In this document: in pieces, positions 1 to 14,031 of the stretch
Position numbering within the stretch: position 1 is the stretch's first letter
How the letters are laid out: every line of letters starts with the position of its first letter
Assembly: GCA_026874595.1 (NCBI GenBank)
Contig: CM049308.1
Coordinates: forward strand, 92,137,624-92,201,623
DNA from: Sipunculus nudus
Lineage: Eukaryota; Annelida; Sipuncula; Golfingiida; Sipunculidae
DNA length: 64,000 nucleotides
Direction of reading: 5' to 3'
The notes under the pieces: model-generated
Told to the model about the DNA's origin: nothing
What the model saw: only the letters and a program-made list of their open reading frames with translations
The model's database searches: none
Position numbers and translations under genes: made by a program

Positions 1-3000
1 TTGTGTAAGTTTGTGTAATTTAGTGGTAACATGTCATACCCACACCTTGTTGGATGGTCAATGTAAATGCAGTATAATTAGCTATAGCATGCTAAGAATC
101 ACTTCAAAGGTGACTGTATGTTTTACTCTGGAAGATATTACATATTGCCTAACAGACTATTGTTAACATTAAGTCAAAAACTACATCATTAAAAAGGACA
201 GAGGTCAGATATTTGTTATCATAAAGGTTAACCTTAAGCTGTATTAACACTAAACATCAAGAGACTGATAATGAAGCACAACTAGAGAGCAGAAGTTTAA
301 CATCTTATATTTATATTATATTTTACATTGTATAAATATTTCAGATGTGTTCAAGTAGTATTTTTGTGAATAGGACTTGTACACCAAAACTGGATTCTTC
401 ATTAACTGGATTCTTGAATATCATTAAAAATTGTATCCTATTATCTTTGTCCTGGAGTAGCAACATCTTTTAAGACTTGATGCTTTTAAGGTTCTGCAGA
501 AACCTTTTACTGAGATGTTTGAACAATACAAGTTTGCCTGTTTATCATTGGCATAAATCTGTGAAGGAAAACATGACAAGATATAGTTTATGAATCCCTT
601 TGCACTGAAAATATACATCAAGTATTATACAAATTCTACGCCGATGAAGTAGATAATTTCCTTCCTTTCGTAAATCTTTCTATCAGATTAGAGTTGTGTG
701 GATAGGTGTTTGAAAATAAATATGTTTCATTGGATCTTGCTTTTGGGGGAAATATTTCTAGAAATTATCTGCATTTTTAATCACTGTTTCAAAGAGTTAT
801 TTATACTTACCTTTATAATTAACTTTTATCTCTTTGATGGAGTCTGTGGTTCCTAATGGCAAAATTTTTAAATGAAATATGGTCTATCCATGGAAAAAAG
901 GTATGGCACTTTCATGCATTGACAGTATTTACTGCAACAGAAATTAGTGTTCTAAATTGGTATTTGTATATTCTTATATCATACCTATATAATCAGCCCA
1001 CAGTTTCACACAAATTCTATTTAAAGAATTTTTCAAGAATGACATTTATGATATATTATGTACATTTTCTTTTAACCCATTTAATAAAACGGGAGGCAGG
1101 GTTCCCTTCCTGTCAAATTATTGCAATCAACAAAAGATATTGTAGAATTGCGTATCCAATCATTTCACCAAGTTAAGTGATAACATCTTTTCAGTACTTT
1201 ATTATATGACATACAGTTCATATAATATAATATACTCTTAATAATATATTATTAATAGTGTATCCTATTAATAGTACAGTATACTATATCGTTAATAGTT
1301 TATCCTATTTATAGAACAATATACTATAAATACCGGTAGTAAGAATTTACTTTTAATGACAGGATGTGCCATTGATAATATGATATACTATTAATTGTTT
1401 GACATAATGTTAATAACATGATATATTATTAAAAGTATGGTATAGTATTATTAATGTGATATACTGTTAAGAGGTTGATATGATATTTATAATATGATAT
1501 ACTATAAAAAATATCAGCATAAGACATGTGGACAATGTATTGACACAACAAGTTTTAAAAGAATAGATAACCTGGTTTCTGTTAATTGAAACCTTTAGCA
1601 GGGATATATAATGTGAAGAAATCGGTTGTGTTCGAATAAAAGTAATCATTGAATGCTTTTACATTTATTTAGGTATCAGTATTAGAATGTCTGTGTTTAA
1701 GCTTTCAAGGTCACAGAGTAGTGGGGTTTAATTTGTGTGCTAATGCTAAGGAGAATATATGAATTATGAAATGAGATACGTATTACAAAGACATGCTTGT
1801 ATGTGCTTTAAAAATATTTAATGATACTGTAGACCAAACAGTTTTGGCAGAGAACTTTCTCTGTTCCACTAAGGGAGGCCCACTGAAACAGTTAAATTCT
1901 GAAAATGAAGTTGTAATGAAAGAATTCAATGAAGGATAATAATTGCAGTAAGATAAATATAAATTTGTGAAATGAAATGTATTCAGAATCTGAGATTGGT
2001 GTTTTTCACAGTATTTCATTAATCAAGGTCATTTGTCAATTAAAGAAAAAACACACATTTAGCAGCCCATGCTTTGTTGTTGGGTTGAATATTCTGATAA
2101 ATGGAAACAGCAGAGATAGGCTTTGTAGCTTATAGATGAAGCTGTAATATCTGGCCACAAGGTTTCATCATATAAATTTTAGTTCTTGTCCTGTTTTTAA
2201 GACCATAATACCCTCCTATGCATTTAAACTTTATTATGTGAAATGTAATATAAAGTTAGAGAAAAAGCTTACCAGATTTAAATGGCTCCTCTCCTTCTAT
2301 CCAAGCTTGTTTCTTTTCCAAGGAAAAGGAATGTAATGTTTTTTCAAATTCATTTCAAATATCTACATATTATAATTGATTCTGCAGCCTCAAACAAAAA
2401 AAAGAAAAAAACTCATCACTAAGTGAAAAATGTTAACAGTGAACTTTGCATCAAAACAGCATGAAAATATTGAAATCACCTTGTCAATTTGTCTGAGCCT
2501 AAGATAGTGAATCCATAGTGACACCATTGCTAAATATTTGGAACAAAGATTATCAAAGTAATCTTAACGACAACTTATGAATGTCATTTGCAGGAGGTGA
2601 CATATCCATATGAAATAATGGTACAGCTAACAATAAGCTTCAAATGAAAATATCCTGGTTCACAGATTGTGATTGTTATATTTTATTTTATATGATTATT
2701 AACTGTGCATGTAAACAAACAATGACAGTCTGGTTCAGTCGTGGATGTAATTGTTCCTTTAATACCATACATCTCATCACATCACAATTTATTATAAAAA
2801 AAGTAAATTATGGTGTAACAATAGTAACACACAGGTTTGTGGATCCAACTGTTTCACTTGTGTTACTTTACAATGATATGTGGCAGTTCTGTGTTTATTT
2901 GTTATTGATGTACATGAGTAAAGGGTAACATGTATTTTGTCTGCCCAAAAGGCGTTTTTAAGCAGGAGCAAATACAAATTCACTGTACAACATGTGTTGC

Positions 3001-6000
3001 TGTAACTCCACAGATTTCATAAGATTAATGAAGTACACAGGTGACTGGTTATCTTCCAGGTGCCCTTCAGTTTGCTGTTTGTTTTTTAGATGTATAATTC
3101 ATAATATCAGAGTTTGATGACATTTTGCTTGTAAGCATAAATTGTGTATTTTTTTGGTAATCAGGTGCTCTCAGACTAAAAAAAATTAGTGATATTCAGG
3201 TCCCACCTAAACAAATAGATCTTGCCAAGACAAATGATTGTGATTATGAGGGATTCTGTAATTTTTTTTATTACCATCATAAGTGTTTTAAGGGTGTACC
3301 TGATTTCTTTTTCATATAAAATAACAAAATTGTATAGATTCTTGCTGCCATCAATTCGCAGTGGTGCTCTTAGAGATGTGAAGTGAAGAATGTCAGGTAA
3401 AGGCCATATTGATAATCAGCACAAAAATGAGAAGGTTCATGTTGCGATATATTTAAAAAATCAAACAAATGTGATTCGGGGAATACCAAATACAGTAATA
3501 CCAGAATTGGTTCATCTATGTACATGAGCTGTCAGTCTTGTAATTGGTGCCTAGTATGGAAAAAGCACCTATGTTTTCCTTATATGGCAGAAATACTAGG
3601 AACCTTGGTTAACAATGAGTTTTTCATTTAAATATTGGCTCCCCAGTATCATCCTGTTGTACTGATACTGTTTACTGTTTTGACTTCAGTTTGGTATGAT
3701 TTTGAAGGATTAACTGGGCTTAATGAAGGCCATGAAAATTTAAGTCATAAAAAATTAGTCCATTATTTAGTAATTCATTAATAATTCTCATTTTCATGAC
3801 TTTTTTATTCAGGATAATAAAGATAATGATTATTAGAACTGAATATTATAGAACTGTTAACATGAAATATGTGTTTTATAAGATTCCCTATGTCTAATAG
3901 CTAGGCATCTTTATAATGAAGCATGACATTACAGGATAAATTAGAATAACAGTTTATCAATAGGTAATACAATATATAGGTATATTATATACAGTATTAT
4001 AAGTATATCAAATATTTATCAAACCACATCAGGTCAGTTGCATGGTGTTCATTCAGTAGTACAACCTGTTCCCACACAGGTGCTTACAGATTTTCAGCTA
4101 ATTCATAAATTTCTTTAATTAACATATATTGCTACATATCAGAGCAGTGGTCAAGTAATTATAGGATGGTTGGATGATGATCATGTTTATTCCTATCAGT
4201 TATTGTTGAATAATCACGATCATTATATTTGAAACGCCCAGGAGAATTATTGATCTTGACAAATTGTATTAGTATTTGTATAATTACATATGTTTTTCTC
4301 AAATGTTAAATCAAATAGATCACTTTCAGTTGTATATTTGTTAGTGTACTTTGTATAGATAGTTGATAAAGCTGTTGTCTCACTAAAGTGTCATACATGT
4401 GACAACAACTATAATATTGATGTAGTAATTAACTTATGTTGGAATAAACCACAGTCCATAAATTCACCATGTTGTCACCTAATAGCCATGATGTTTTATG
4501 AAGATAATTAAGTATCATTGAGTAACATAGGTAGTTGATAAATATTCAACAATTTTGAGTATTGTTTTTTATGATATTTCGTAAAGCATTTTACATTGCA
4601 TATTTTTCACCTCAGTGGGGCAGTTTTTCAGATGTGGTTTTGCAGTTTATCTCAGTTTTGGTGTATTTTTGGTTTGGTTTTTGTCATGGCTTCTTTATTT
4701 TGATGGTATTGTTTTTAGGTTTTGTGTATTTTGAAATTTAATGGGAGGTGTATTATACATGAATATCCTGTTGGATTAGTCATGAATTTCTGAAGATTTT
4801 GCAACATAAAAATGGGCTTATTGAACCCATGTAGGAAACAGTAAATCATACCTTAGTTGATAATCAGCACAATCCTGTGTCTATTATATGAACCAAATTA
4901 CCCAGAGGGATATTTTCTTAGTTCAGAAATATTAACATAGATGGCAGCATTATCAATATGGTTTACTTAGAATGTAACCAAGGAAACCTGAGTAAGGAAT
5001 TTAACTACAACTACTAGATGGTGCTGTGTTAGGTGTGATTTCCTGAATGTCACACTTGTAAAATAAGTTTATCTTGGAGAGCAAATAATTCATCTCATTA
5101 CAAAGCACTTAATCTTGTGAAAATTGAAGAGTGAAAGGAAAGAGCTGCACCATATAAGAAATAAAAGAACAAACATTTCTTGAACGGATTTAAGTAGATG
5201 GGGAAAGTATATTTTCCTTTATCTGGTTAAGCATGCCAGAGTGTTGAGGCATTAGGTAAGTCATCCTGTGCTGAACTATTTCAGTGTAATAACACCATCC
5301 AATTTATGTCAATATACCATTTGAGACATCTTTTTTTCACTCTCAGTGACAACTCTTTAAGGCTCACAAAATTTTACCTTTCAAAAGTATTTTCAAGGAC
5401 ACTAAATTCATTTGTCCAGAAATCAGGTCATTGAGATGAAATAGACCGCTTTGCTGTTTTATTCAAAGATATAATTGTTTCATATTTTTTTAATAATGTA
5501 TCTAACAATAACAGTGAATCAAATGATACGTTATTGAATACATGGGCATTAATAAGTATTTGATCATGTAATCCATGGTGTTTCAATAATTATTAATCAT
5601 ATTTATTTGCATGATAAGTAGTTATTAGAATCAGTTAGAATTCAGTCTTCGTTACTGGGACTTTGTTTCTATTAGAGAGATGATATTAATTGGTAATATT
5701 AGTAATGTTATACAATCGTTAATATTAAGTTTGGAAAGGCATCTCTTGCAGGTGTCCATAATTTTGAAGTACCAGAAAAGTGAATGAAGCGATGGAGCCT
5801 TTGGTTGGGACGTATTTTAAGTCTATTTTACACAAAAAATGTGATGTTGTGTGTATAGATTTTTATCAGTGATAATAAGTGATAATAATAATAATAAAAA
5901 TGTCGGACATGGTCATAAGTAGAGTCTGACTGACAGGCTTACATCATAACACATAACTCAGAGAGAGTTAATCCTAAAATCGTCATTGTCTCAGGTTATG

Positions 6001-6600
6001 TGCCAAATGGTATTAATAAAAGTCAGAGCTATTGTAAAAAAAATGTGTTAATGTCGATTTTCAGCCTAGTTTGGATGATCGGTAATTGATTAAATTAAGG
6101 CTGACTGTTGGACGGAGTGTTAACATGAATTATCAGCAAGGGGTTATTGTTGATATATCAGTATTTAAATGTAAAATTTATAAAATTATAAAAGTAAGGC
6201 TACATTTTAGGTTCACATATTTTGAAACTTGATGGGCTCTTACAATATTTGTTTTGTTGTTTTGTGTGATGCAGACCAAGAGAAATGTAAAAACTGGGTT
6301 GATTTGCTGTACCAGTTTTAATAAATGTATTGTTGAATATCAGAGCCATCGGTAATTGTATATTTGTCAGAGCCATCGATGATTGTATTGTTCCTCTTGC
6401 ATTGGTGGATATATTGGTAGCCCTATGTTGCATCAGTCATAATTATATTTATGAAAGCTGAAGTGTGAGGGTTAATGATATAACTTCAGCTTCATTATTC
6501 AAGAAAACAATAACCATCAGATTTATAAAATATGCTACCCTTAAAAAATAAACGATTGACAATATATCAGAGACGCTCTTTGTTATATGTTGATGTGAAT
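1..6600. other. AT-rich intergenic DNA, no gene recognised
   Basis: Both strands were read for exon-like stretches with plausible splice sites or recognisable domains, and none was found. The open frames here are short, of low complexity and unlike any family I know. Exons or a UTR of an upstream gene cannot be excluded without transcript data. Confidence 0.6.
1195..1520. repeat. Degenerate AT-rich tandem repeat
   Basis: Short imperfect repeats built on 'atatactattaatag' and 'tatcctattaatag' recur about a dozen times with variable spacing. It is an old, decayed AT-rich minisatellite with no coding potential. Confidence 0.6.
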
Positions 6601-6684
6601 GATTCATGGAGTGTCTTGTGTGCGTATCTCAGTTCTGTCCACTGGTGCCATCAAGCAGTGGCATCAGTTTATCTTCCACAGTTT

Positions 6685-6731
6685 GGGGGGGGGGGGGGGG
6701 GTTGACTTGTAGACACACCCTAAGACACATG

Positions 6732-6814
<83 letters not shown>
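6685..6814. repeat. Compound microsatellite: G17 run, (CA)n, long (TA)n
   Basis: A run of 17 G is followed within 30 bp by a short CA tract and then roughly 36 TA dinucleotides. The apparent Tyr-Ile repeat proteins read from it on both strands are artefacts of the TA tract. Confidence 0.95.
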
Positions 6815-6820
<6 letters not shown>

Positions 6821-7337
6821 TTAGCGTCTGTATGACTCATTTCAAATATATAAGCATCTGTGTGACACATTTCAAATATATATACTCAACACATTTTTAA
6901 ATATATTACAATTAAGTATAAGGTTTCAGAAAATAAGGTCTTGTGTTTCCATAATATGTTAACTTAAACGAGGTTTATATTTCATATATAATAAACTCAT
7001 AAATGAAACCAAAGCAGTGGCAGATCCAGGGTGAGGGTTCGCCCCCCCCCTTCCCTTTTTGAGCCTAAACAACCTTTTTTTTAGGGTCTAAACAAAAATT
7101 TTGTGACCTGGACCCCCTCCTTTCCGGACCAGAGGACCTATTTAGGCAAACCTGTGAGCTTATGCAATGGTGTGGCGGCGTCCGTCGTGTGTACACTAAC
7201 CCATACCATCTCGAAAACGGCAGGAGCTAGCATTACCAAACTTTATGCAAACAATCAGTCATCTAAAATACTGTATCGGATTTTGCTTATTTTTGGTTAT
7301 CTGCATGTTCTTAGATTGTACAAGGAAAAAGCTTTAA

Positions 7338-8513
7338 CAAGGCCTACAGGCCTAATGCGAACCTATGCATATGGATATACACCAGGTATAACGCTTCAAT
7401 GCTGAACCACTACTTTTCATATATATGAACAATGCAAGTACTAAACATCTGAACAAGAAACAATACACAAACATCACTGCTGAAATTCTCGCATGGGTGC
7501 ACACAACACAAAAATTATTGTAGGTGGCACCACCAGTCTTGTATACAACAAAGCTATTTGACATGTATAAATATTCCCAATTTCAGGCTGATATATCAAA
7601 TTCCTCCGTAGAATTAAGCAGGCACATACACTTTGCAAAAGTCATTGCAGATGGCGACACCTGTCTTGTGAACGAGAAAGCCATTAAAGACACATAGACA
7701 GGTCAGAATAACAGGCCAATACATTAAACTTACCTTGAACAACATCTAAGGATAATTAATGTGTGAGATTTAAGAATTTTGCCCAGTGGTTTTTGAGGAG
7801 AAGATTTTTTTAGCCACTGAGCTAAAATGGGCTGCTATGTCATATGACTAAATTCAGCTTCCCATAACTTAGCCAAAAGTCACTGAACTGAGACCATTTG
7901 AACAAACTTCAGAAAGCACTACCCTAGGATCATTTCTGTGCGATATTAAACAATTTGGCCATATCGTTTCAGAGAAGAAGTTATTTGTAAACTTCAGTAT
8001 GATACGGGCACTGATGACCCCCGTACAAAAAAGGCCGATGCAGGTGGCGCCACCTATACCTCCAATTTCAGATATGACTGATGTGACCAACATTGGCATG
8101 AAATTTGGTGATGATAGCTCAAGCCATTTCTGAGATTGTAATTTTAGTATGCTTTTTTGGACAGATGACTAAGTTCAACTTCCTGTAACTCGGCCAAAAC
8201 TCACCGAACTTAAACAATTCGAACAAACTTGAGAGAGATTGTTCCAGAAATCATTTCTGTAAAATATTGGACAATTTGGCTGAACAGATTCGGAGAAGAA
8301 GATTTTTTAAGCTTTTTTTAGCTTTTTCCCTATAAAATCTAAAATGCAGTTAGCCAAAAAATAAGCAAAATCCGATAGAGTTTTTCAGATGAATAATTTT
8401 ATGCATAAAATTTGATGATGCTAATTCTTGCCGTTTTCAGGACAGTATGGGTTAACGTACAGACGACGGACGCCGGACGACGCCACACCATCGCATAAGC
8501 TCACAGGTTCGCT
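7338..8513 (-). mobile_element. HL-1 Helitron-like element, complete nested copy
   Basis: On the minus strand it runs from AGCGAACCTGTG (near 8513) to the 3' hairpin AGGCC-TGTA-GGCCT followed by TGTT (near 7338). The subterminal GCGAACC and its inverse lie at opposite ends. It sits inside another HL-1 copy at a site that in intact copies reads gctttaaaaatc, and removing the insert restores that site with no target duplication. That fits Helitron/Helentron-type insertion. About 1.18 kb, with no coding capacity. Confidence 0.75.
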
Positions 8514-9312
8514 AAAAATCTTCTTTTCCGAAACTGTCCAGCCATATTTTTGAAAGAAATAATCTCTGAAATCATCTCTGTCAAGTTTGTTCGAATGGTT
8601 CCAGTTCGATGAATTTTGGCTGAGTTACAGGAAGCTGAACTTGGTAATTTGGCCAAAAGGGATACAAAAATTACTGTATCAGAAACAGCTGGAGTCTTCT
8701 TCATCGAATTTAAAGCATATGTTGGTCACATGACTCATATATGAATTTGTAGTAATGGTGGCGCCACCTGCATCAACCTTTTTTGGCCGAGGGTCATCGG
8801 TCATCAGTACATTAACCCATAATTTCTCAGGAAATATGGAGCTGGCATCCCCAAATTTTATGTAAAAATCTGTTGCATATCAAATGTGGGATTGAGCGTT
8901 TTGTGGCGCCACCTGCATTAACCTACATTTTACTAGGAAAAAAGCTAAAGAACCTTTGAAAATTTTCTTTTCTGAAATCATTCAGAAAAATTGTTCAATA
9001 TTTCACAGAAATAATTCCATAGATAAGCTCTCTGAGGTTTGTTCAAATGGTTCGGGTTTTATGAATTTTGGCGGAGTTACAGGAATTTGAAATCCCTAAT
9101 TTGGCCAAGTAAGCACACTGTTAACAATCTCAGAAACAAAAGGAGCTAAGATCACCAAATTTTGTTCAAATGTTGGTCACGTGACTCACATGAAATTGCA
9201 GTTTTTGTTGCGCAACCTACAATGACCTGTTTTTTACGGCAGAAACCTTGTAATTTTAGCCTCTTTCAGCTTGATAAATGTTTCATAATGAAACTATCAA
9301 GCTGAATGGTTT

Positions 9313-10045
9313 TGTTACAATGGTGTAACATAGGTAGGAGAGAGTCACACCGGACTGAGTCCGTACCGTAGACACTTGACTTTATTCTAGATCAGTTGAC
9401 ATGTTGTTACAGCAGATGGTTATTCTCCCTTAGTCTGTGCCGTCTCTCTGACAGATCCGCGCAGTAGAGCTGTGTGCATGGGCATGCGCGATCAAAGAGT
9501 TTTTGGGACAGTCTCTCTGCTGAGAGATCCGCCCAGTCTCTCCTCAAAGCGCGCACTACAGATAGTTTTGTTAGAAAGCTGTCATGTGACATATGAGACT
9601 TGCATATCCATATTTCTACATTTCGTCATAAACGCTAAGCCTTATTGGACGACCCAAAGTAGGTCACAATTATGTCAGAGTTGGAAGTGTACTATAAAAG
9701 TTTCACCTGATTCGATTGGATGAAAGTTCTCTGGAAAATCCCAAGTCTGACCCGACATACATCCAGTTATAGATGACCTGGAAGTCCTGTTCCCAGGCTC
9801 ATAAAATACAATCTGCTGGCATCATCATAGAAACCAATTTAGAGCTAATTTGTGAGAGTACGTTAAGGCTCTACAAACATAATGAATTACCATTAGATAC
9901 TTGATCGTCTGATGACCATTAATATTATTTGGCTCTGTCTGAATATCAGGCCTCTTACATCCTAATACCTTTTGATCGAAATATTTGTCACTCTGTTAAT
10001 TTTAATTTTGAGTTTAATTACCAATATTTAAAGTTACCACTCCAT
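9313..10045. mobile_element. Unclassified insert in HL-1, possibly a solo LTR
   Basis: Comparison with other HL-1 copies shows about 0.73 kb of unrelated, more GC-rich DNA here. Its ends are loosely inverted (GTTACAATGGTGTAAC against GTTATGGAGTGGTAAC), and it contains a TATAAAAG box near 9693 and late ATTAAA-like signals, as a solo LTR might. I could not define a target duplication, so the class is open. Confidence 0.35.
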
Positions 10046-10219
10046 AACAGTTTAATTTTTCACAAGAATATTCTAGAATAGTTTTTTAATTGTATAAGAA
10101 TAGGTTGGGTTCATTGATTTTTGGTAGAGTCATAGAAAGCTTAAGTTGTTCTTGGGGCCATTAGTAAACCTATTTCAAATACAGGGCTGCAATAGTCTTC
10201 TTCTGCAAAACTGCTTTTT

Positions 10220-12821
10220 AGCGAACCTGTGAGCTTATGCGATGGTGTGGCCTCGTCCGGCGTCCGTCGTCCGTCGTCCGCCGTCTGTACGTTAACCCAT
10301 ACTATCTTGAAAACGGCAAGAGTTAGCATCACGAAATTTTATGCAAAAAATTAGACATCTAAAAAACTCTATCGGATTTTGCTTATTTTTTGGCCAAATT
10401 ATTTTTTTTAGATTTTATAGGGAAAAAGCTAAAAAAGCTTTAAAAATATTCTTCTCCAAAACTGTTCAGCCAAATTGTCCAATGTTTCACAGAAATGATC
10501 CCTGGAACTATCTCTCTCAAGTTTGTTCGAATGGTTTAAGTTCGGTGAGTTTTGGCGGAGTTACAGCTAGTTGAACTTAGTCATCTGTCCAAAAAAGCAT
10601 ACTAAAATTACAATCTTAGAAACGGCTGGAGCTATCATCATCAAATTTTATGCCAATGTTGGTCACTTGAGTCATATCCGAAATTGAGGTATTGGTGGCG
10701 CCACCTGCATCGGCCTTCTTTGTACGGGGGTCATTAGTGGCCGTATCATACTTACAGCTACAAAAAACTTCTTCTCTGAAACCATATGGCCAAATTGGTT
10801 TAATATAGCACAGAAATGATCCTAGGGTAGTGCTTTCTGAAGTTTGTTCAAATGGTCTCAGTTCAGTAATTTTTGGCTGAGTTATGGGAAGCTGAATTTA
10901 GTCATATACCATAACAGCCCATTTTAGCTCAGTGGCTACAGAGATCTTCTCCTCAAAAACCACTGGGCGAAATTCCTAAATCTCACACATTAATTATCCT
11001 TAGATGTTGATAATTCAAGTTTGTTCAAATGGTTTTGGTTCAGTGTTTTTTGGCTGAGTTATGGGAAGCTTAACTTAGTGTTTTTGCTTTATTTTCCCAA
11101 ATAAGTTATAAACCTGCAAAACGTTTTTTGACTGACGCCACTGAGGCCAATTTGTTTAATATTTTACAAGTATAATCCCCTGAAAAATTCTTATAATAAT
11201 TGTCTTTTATGGTTCCAAAGAATGAATTTTGGCTGAAATATAAAGATCGAATTGAGTCATTTTACCATATATGTTAGCTGAGTGAAGCAGATACATCTAG
11301 CCTGGAACCAGTTTATCAGCATCCGTTACATCATGCCTCCAGATATTTAGATTTCAGGTTATCTGTGGTTAATATTGAAAGAATGTTTTTTAAAAAAACT
11401 TTAAAAAAAATGTAGATTTATGATTTTAGATATTTCTCATGCCAGGCAATGTTTACAATCACAGGTATACGTTCACCCATACTATTTCTAAAACGACTGG
11501 AGCTTGCATCATGAAATTTAATGCAAAAAATTAGCCATCTGAAAAAATCTGCATTTTTTCAGATTTTATAGAGAAAATGCTAAAAAACTTTAAAGATCTT
11601 CTCCTCCGAAACTGTAAATCCAATTTTTGCAATATTTCACAGAAATAATCTTTTATACCATCTCTCTCAAGTTTGTTCAAATGGTTTAAGTTTGGTGAAT
11701 TTTGGTCGAATTACAGGAAGTTGAACCTAGTCATCTGTCCAAAAAAAGCATACTAAAATGACAATCTCAGAAACGGCCAGAGCTATTGTCACCAAATTTT
11801 ATGCCAGTGTTGTTCACATGAGTCATATATGAAATTCAGGTATTGGTGGCTCCACCTGCATTGACCTTTTTTGTACGGGGGTCATTGGTCATCTGTATAT
11901 TAACCCATAATTTCTTATGGCCATTATTATGTCTAACTCAAACTGAGGACTCCAAAACTGTTCTTCTACAAAAATATTGTTTCAATTATAACTTTTGTAT
12001 CATGGCACAAAAATTATTCTTAGGTGGCCTTGTGTCTGTATATATAAATAGGTTGAGAAACTGCCAACTGTTTCAGATTTGGCAATAGATCAAGAGTTCA
12101 TTCAGTGCAGCCAGATATAGGTCAAGAGTTCAGTCAGTGCAGCCAGGCACAAGGCATGTGATCCCCTCATGGGTGACATGTGAAACCTCATGGGCACCAT
12201 GTGATCACCTCAAGGGTGTCATGCCCCTAAGGGCTGCATGTGGAGCCAATCTATGTATAGCTTTGGCAGACTGTCAACTGTATCAGATTAAGCAACAGGT
12301 CAAGAGTTCACTCAGTGCAGCCAGGTACAGGTCAAAAGTTCATCCAGTCTAGCCAGGTGCAGGTCATGAGTTCACTCAGTGCATTAGCCTGAGCCAGCAG
12401 TTTTGTCACAGTTCACTCGGGGCAACTGCCTTTCTCACCTAAGCCTGGTCAGCCCAGTGCATCAGACTCAAGGTAAGTTTGATGTATTGGCCTGATATTA
12501 TGACCTGTCTATGTGTCTTTGATGGCTTTCTCGTTCAAAAGACAGGTGTCACCACCTACAATGACTTTTGCACAGTGTATGTGCCTGCTTATTTCTATAG
12601 AGGAATTTGATATATCATCCGGAAATTGGGCATATTTATACCTATCTAGTAGCTTTGTCATATACAAGACTGGTGGTGCCACCTACAATAATTTTTGCAC
12701 AGTGCGTGTCCCTGCTTATTTCTCAGGAGGGGTTTGATATATCAGTCTGACCTTGGGATATGTATATATCTCTGATAGCTTTGTTGTATACAAGACTGGT
12801 GGTGCCAGCTACAATCATTTT
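10220..12821 (+). mobile_element. HL-1 Helitron-like element, 5' part
   Basis: It begins with AGCGAACCTGTGAGCTTATG after a T run and carries the family's recurring modules (such as 'aaacggcaagagttagcatca' and 'caagtttgttcgaatgg') and a GGTGGCGCCACC palindrome at 10694. From about 12060 it changes to a second module type with repeated 'agttcactcagtgcagccagg' phrases. It stops where HL-4 begins, just before the expected HL-1 3' end. Confidence 0.65.
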
Positions 12822-13468
12822 TAGCTCAGCTGACTGTAAGTCAACTGAAGTATAGGAATAGCGCCTATCCGTCGTCCGTTCGGACGTCCGGGCGTCCGGC
12901 TGTCCATTAGCAGAGCACAAATCATAACGGCTGGTCCTAGAAACATCTTAGTGAAGATTCAGGGAGGTCAATAAAAAATCTAATCGGAAACCTGAAATGA
13001 GGTCACTGCGACCTATATCCTTCGAGCTATTGGGCTTGAAAGTACCCCCCAGAATAGTAAAAAATTTGATACAAAACCTCCAATATCTTGATAATTAGTG
13101 CATGGTTTGTCATGAATCTTGCCTTGAATATTGACCATGACTTGTTTTGTCAGTTCCTGAAACGTGGTGGCGCCATATGTATTTTTTCCTATTTAAACGA
13201 ATATTTTTCTATTTATTTACTATAAAATAACAACAATCATGTCAGTTTCTCAGCTGTGATTACATCTGGTGTCCCAAAACCTGGTGTGTTTATTGATCAC
13301 AAGTGGATGCCCTATCACCTTGTGTGTCTGTCTGTTTGTATGTCTGTCTGTCTGTCAATCCGTCCATCCACACAAAATTGTTTACAGATGATAACTCCAG
13401 GTTGGATTGGCACATGGATTTCAAACTTGGCTTACACATGGCCCACCAAAAAAGCAAGAACCTATATA

Positions 13469-13528
<60 letters not shown>

Positions 13529-14031
13529 CATATATATGATTTTGGGGTCATGAGGTTAATGGTCACGGGCCCATCCATTCACAAATTAGTTTATGGATGA
13601 TAATTCTGCATTGGATAGACAGACTGGCTTCAAACTTGATTTAATAATGACCAACCTCATAAGTAAATTCATTTTGACTTTCAGGGTCCAGCGATCTAAG
13701 TTGAAGGTCACAGAAGCTGCGTCTTTTAAAAGATCGTGAATGCGCTGTAAATCAAACTTTTCATCCTGAACTTCCCAACGTTCACACATGGCTTACTTGC
13801 CCAAAGTGAGGAAACCTGTAGAATTTGAGGTTATCTGGTCAGAGGTCAAGGTCACCTTTTTAAAAGATTGTTACAATAAACCTAATGCTGCAAGTTCAAG
13901 GATATTAAGTTCTAAGATTTTTTGGTCACAAGGTCATTGGTAAAGGTCACAGGACTGTCATTCTGAAAAATTTCTTTAAAAATATCCTTATAGACAAATT
14001 CAGCTGAGCGTCGAGACCCATGGGTCCCTAG
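12822..14031 (+). mobile_element. HL-4 Helitron-like element, copy A
   Basis: The 5' end is TAGCTCAGCTGACTG. The 3' end carries the inverse CAGCTGAGC, then the palindromic hairpin GACCCATGGGTC, then CCTAG before TTT. CTAG after a hairpin matches the Helitron CTRR rule. The interior has a TA microsatellite (13472-13526) and modules also seen in HL-5 ('gattttggggtcatgaggt', 'tttcaaacttgatt'). No ORF of note. Confidence 0.7.
13472..13526. repeat. (TA)n microsatellite
   Basis: About 27 TA dinucleotides inside the HL-4 copy. It explains the Tyr-Ile-rich open frames crossing this point. Confidence 0.95.

Larger units (their letters stand above)
7143..10219 (+). mobile_element. HL-1 Helitron-like element, outer copy, twice interrupted
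   Basis: It starts with a variant of the HL-1 5' end (consensus AGCGAACCTGTGAGCTTATG). The forward sequence runs to about 7337, resumes at 8514, stops near 9312 and resumes near 10046, as judged by alignment to the copies at 10220, 14032, 16057 and 40740. The first gap is a complete inverted HL-1 copy; the second is an unrelated insert. No transposase, Rep or helicase frame is visible. The exact 3' end is lost in the next copy. Confidence 0.65.

Noticed and set aside
6606-6870. Tyr-Ile repeat proteins on both strands
   Set aside because: Direct translation of a (TA)n microsatellite.
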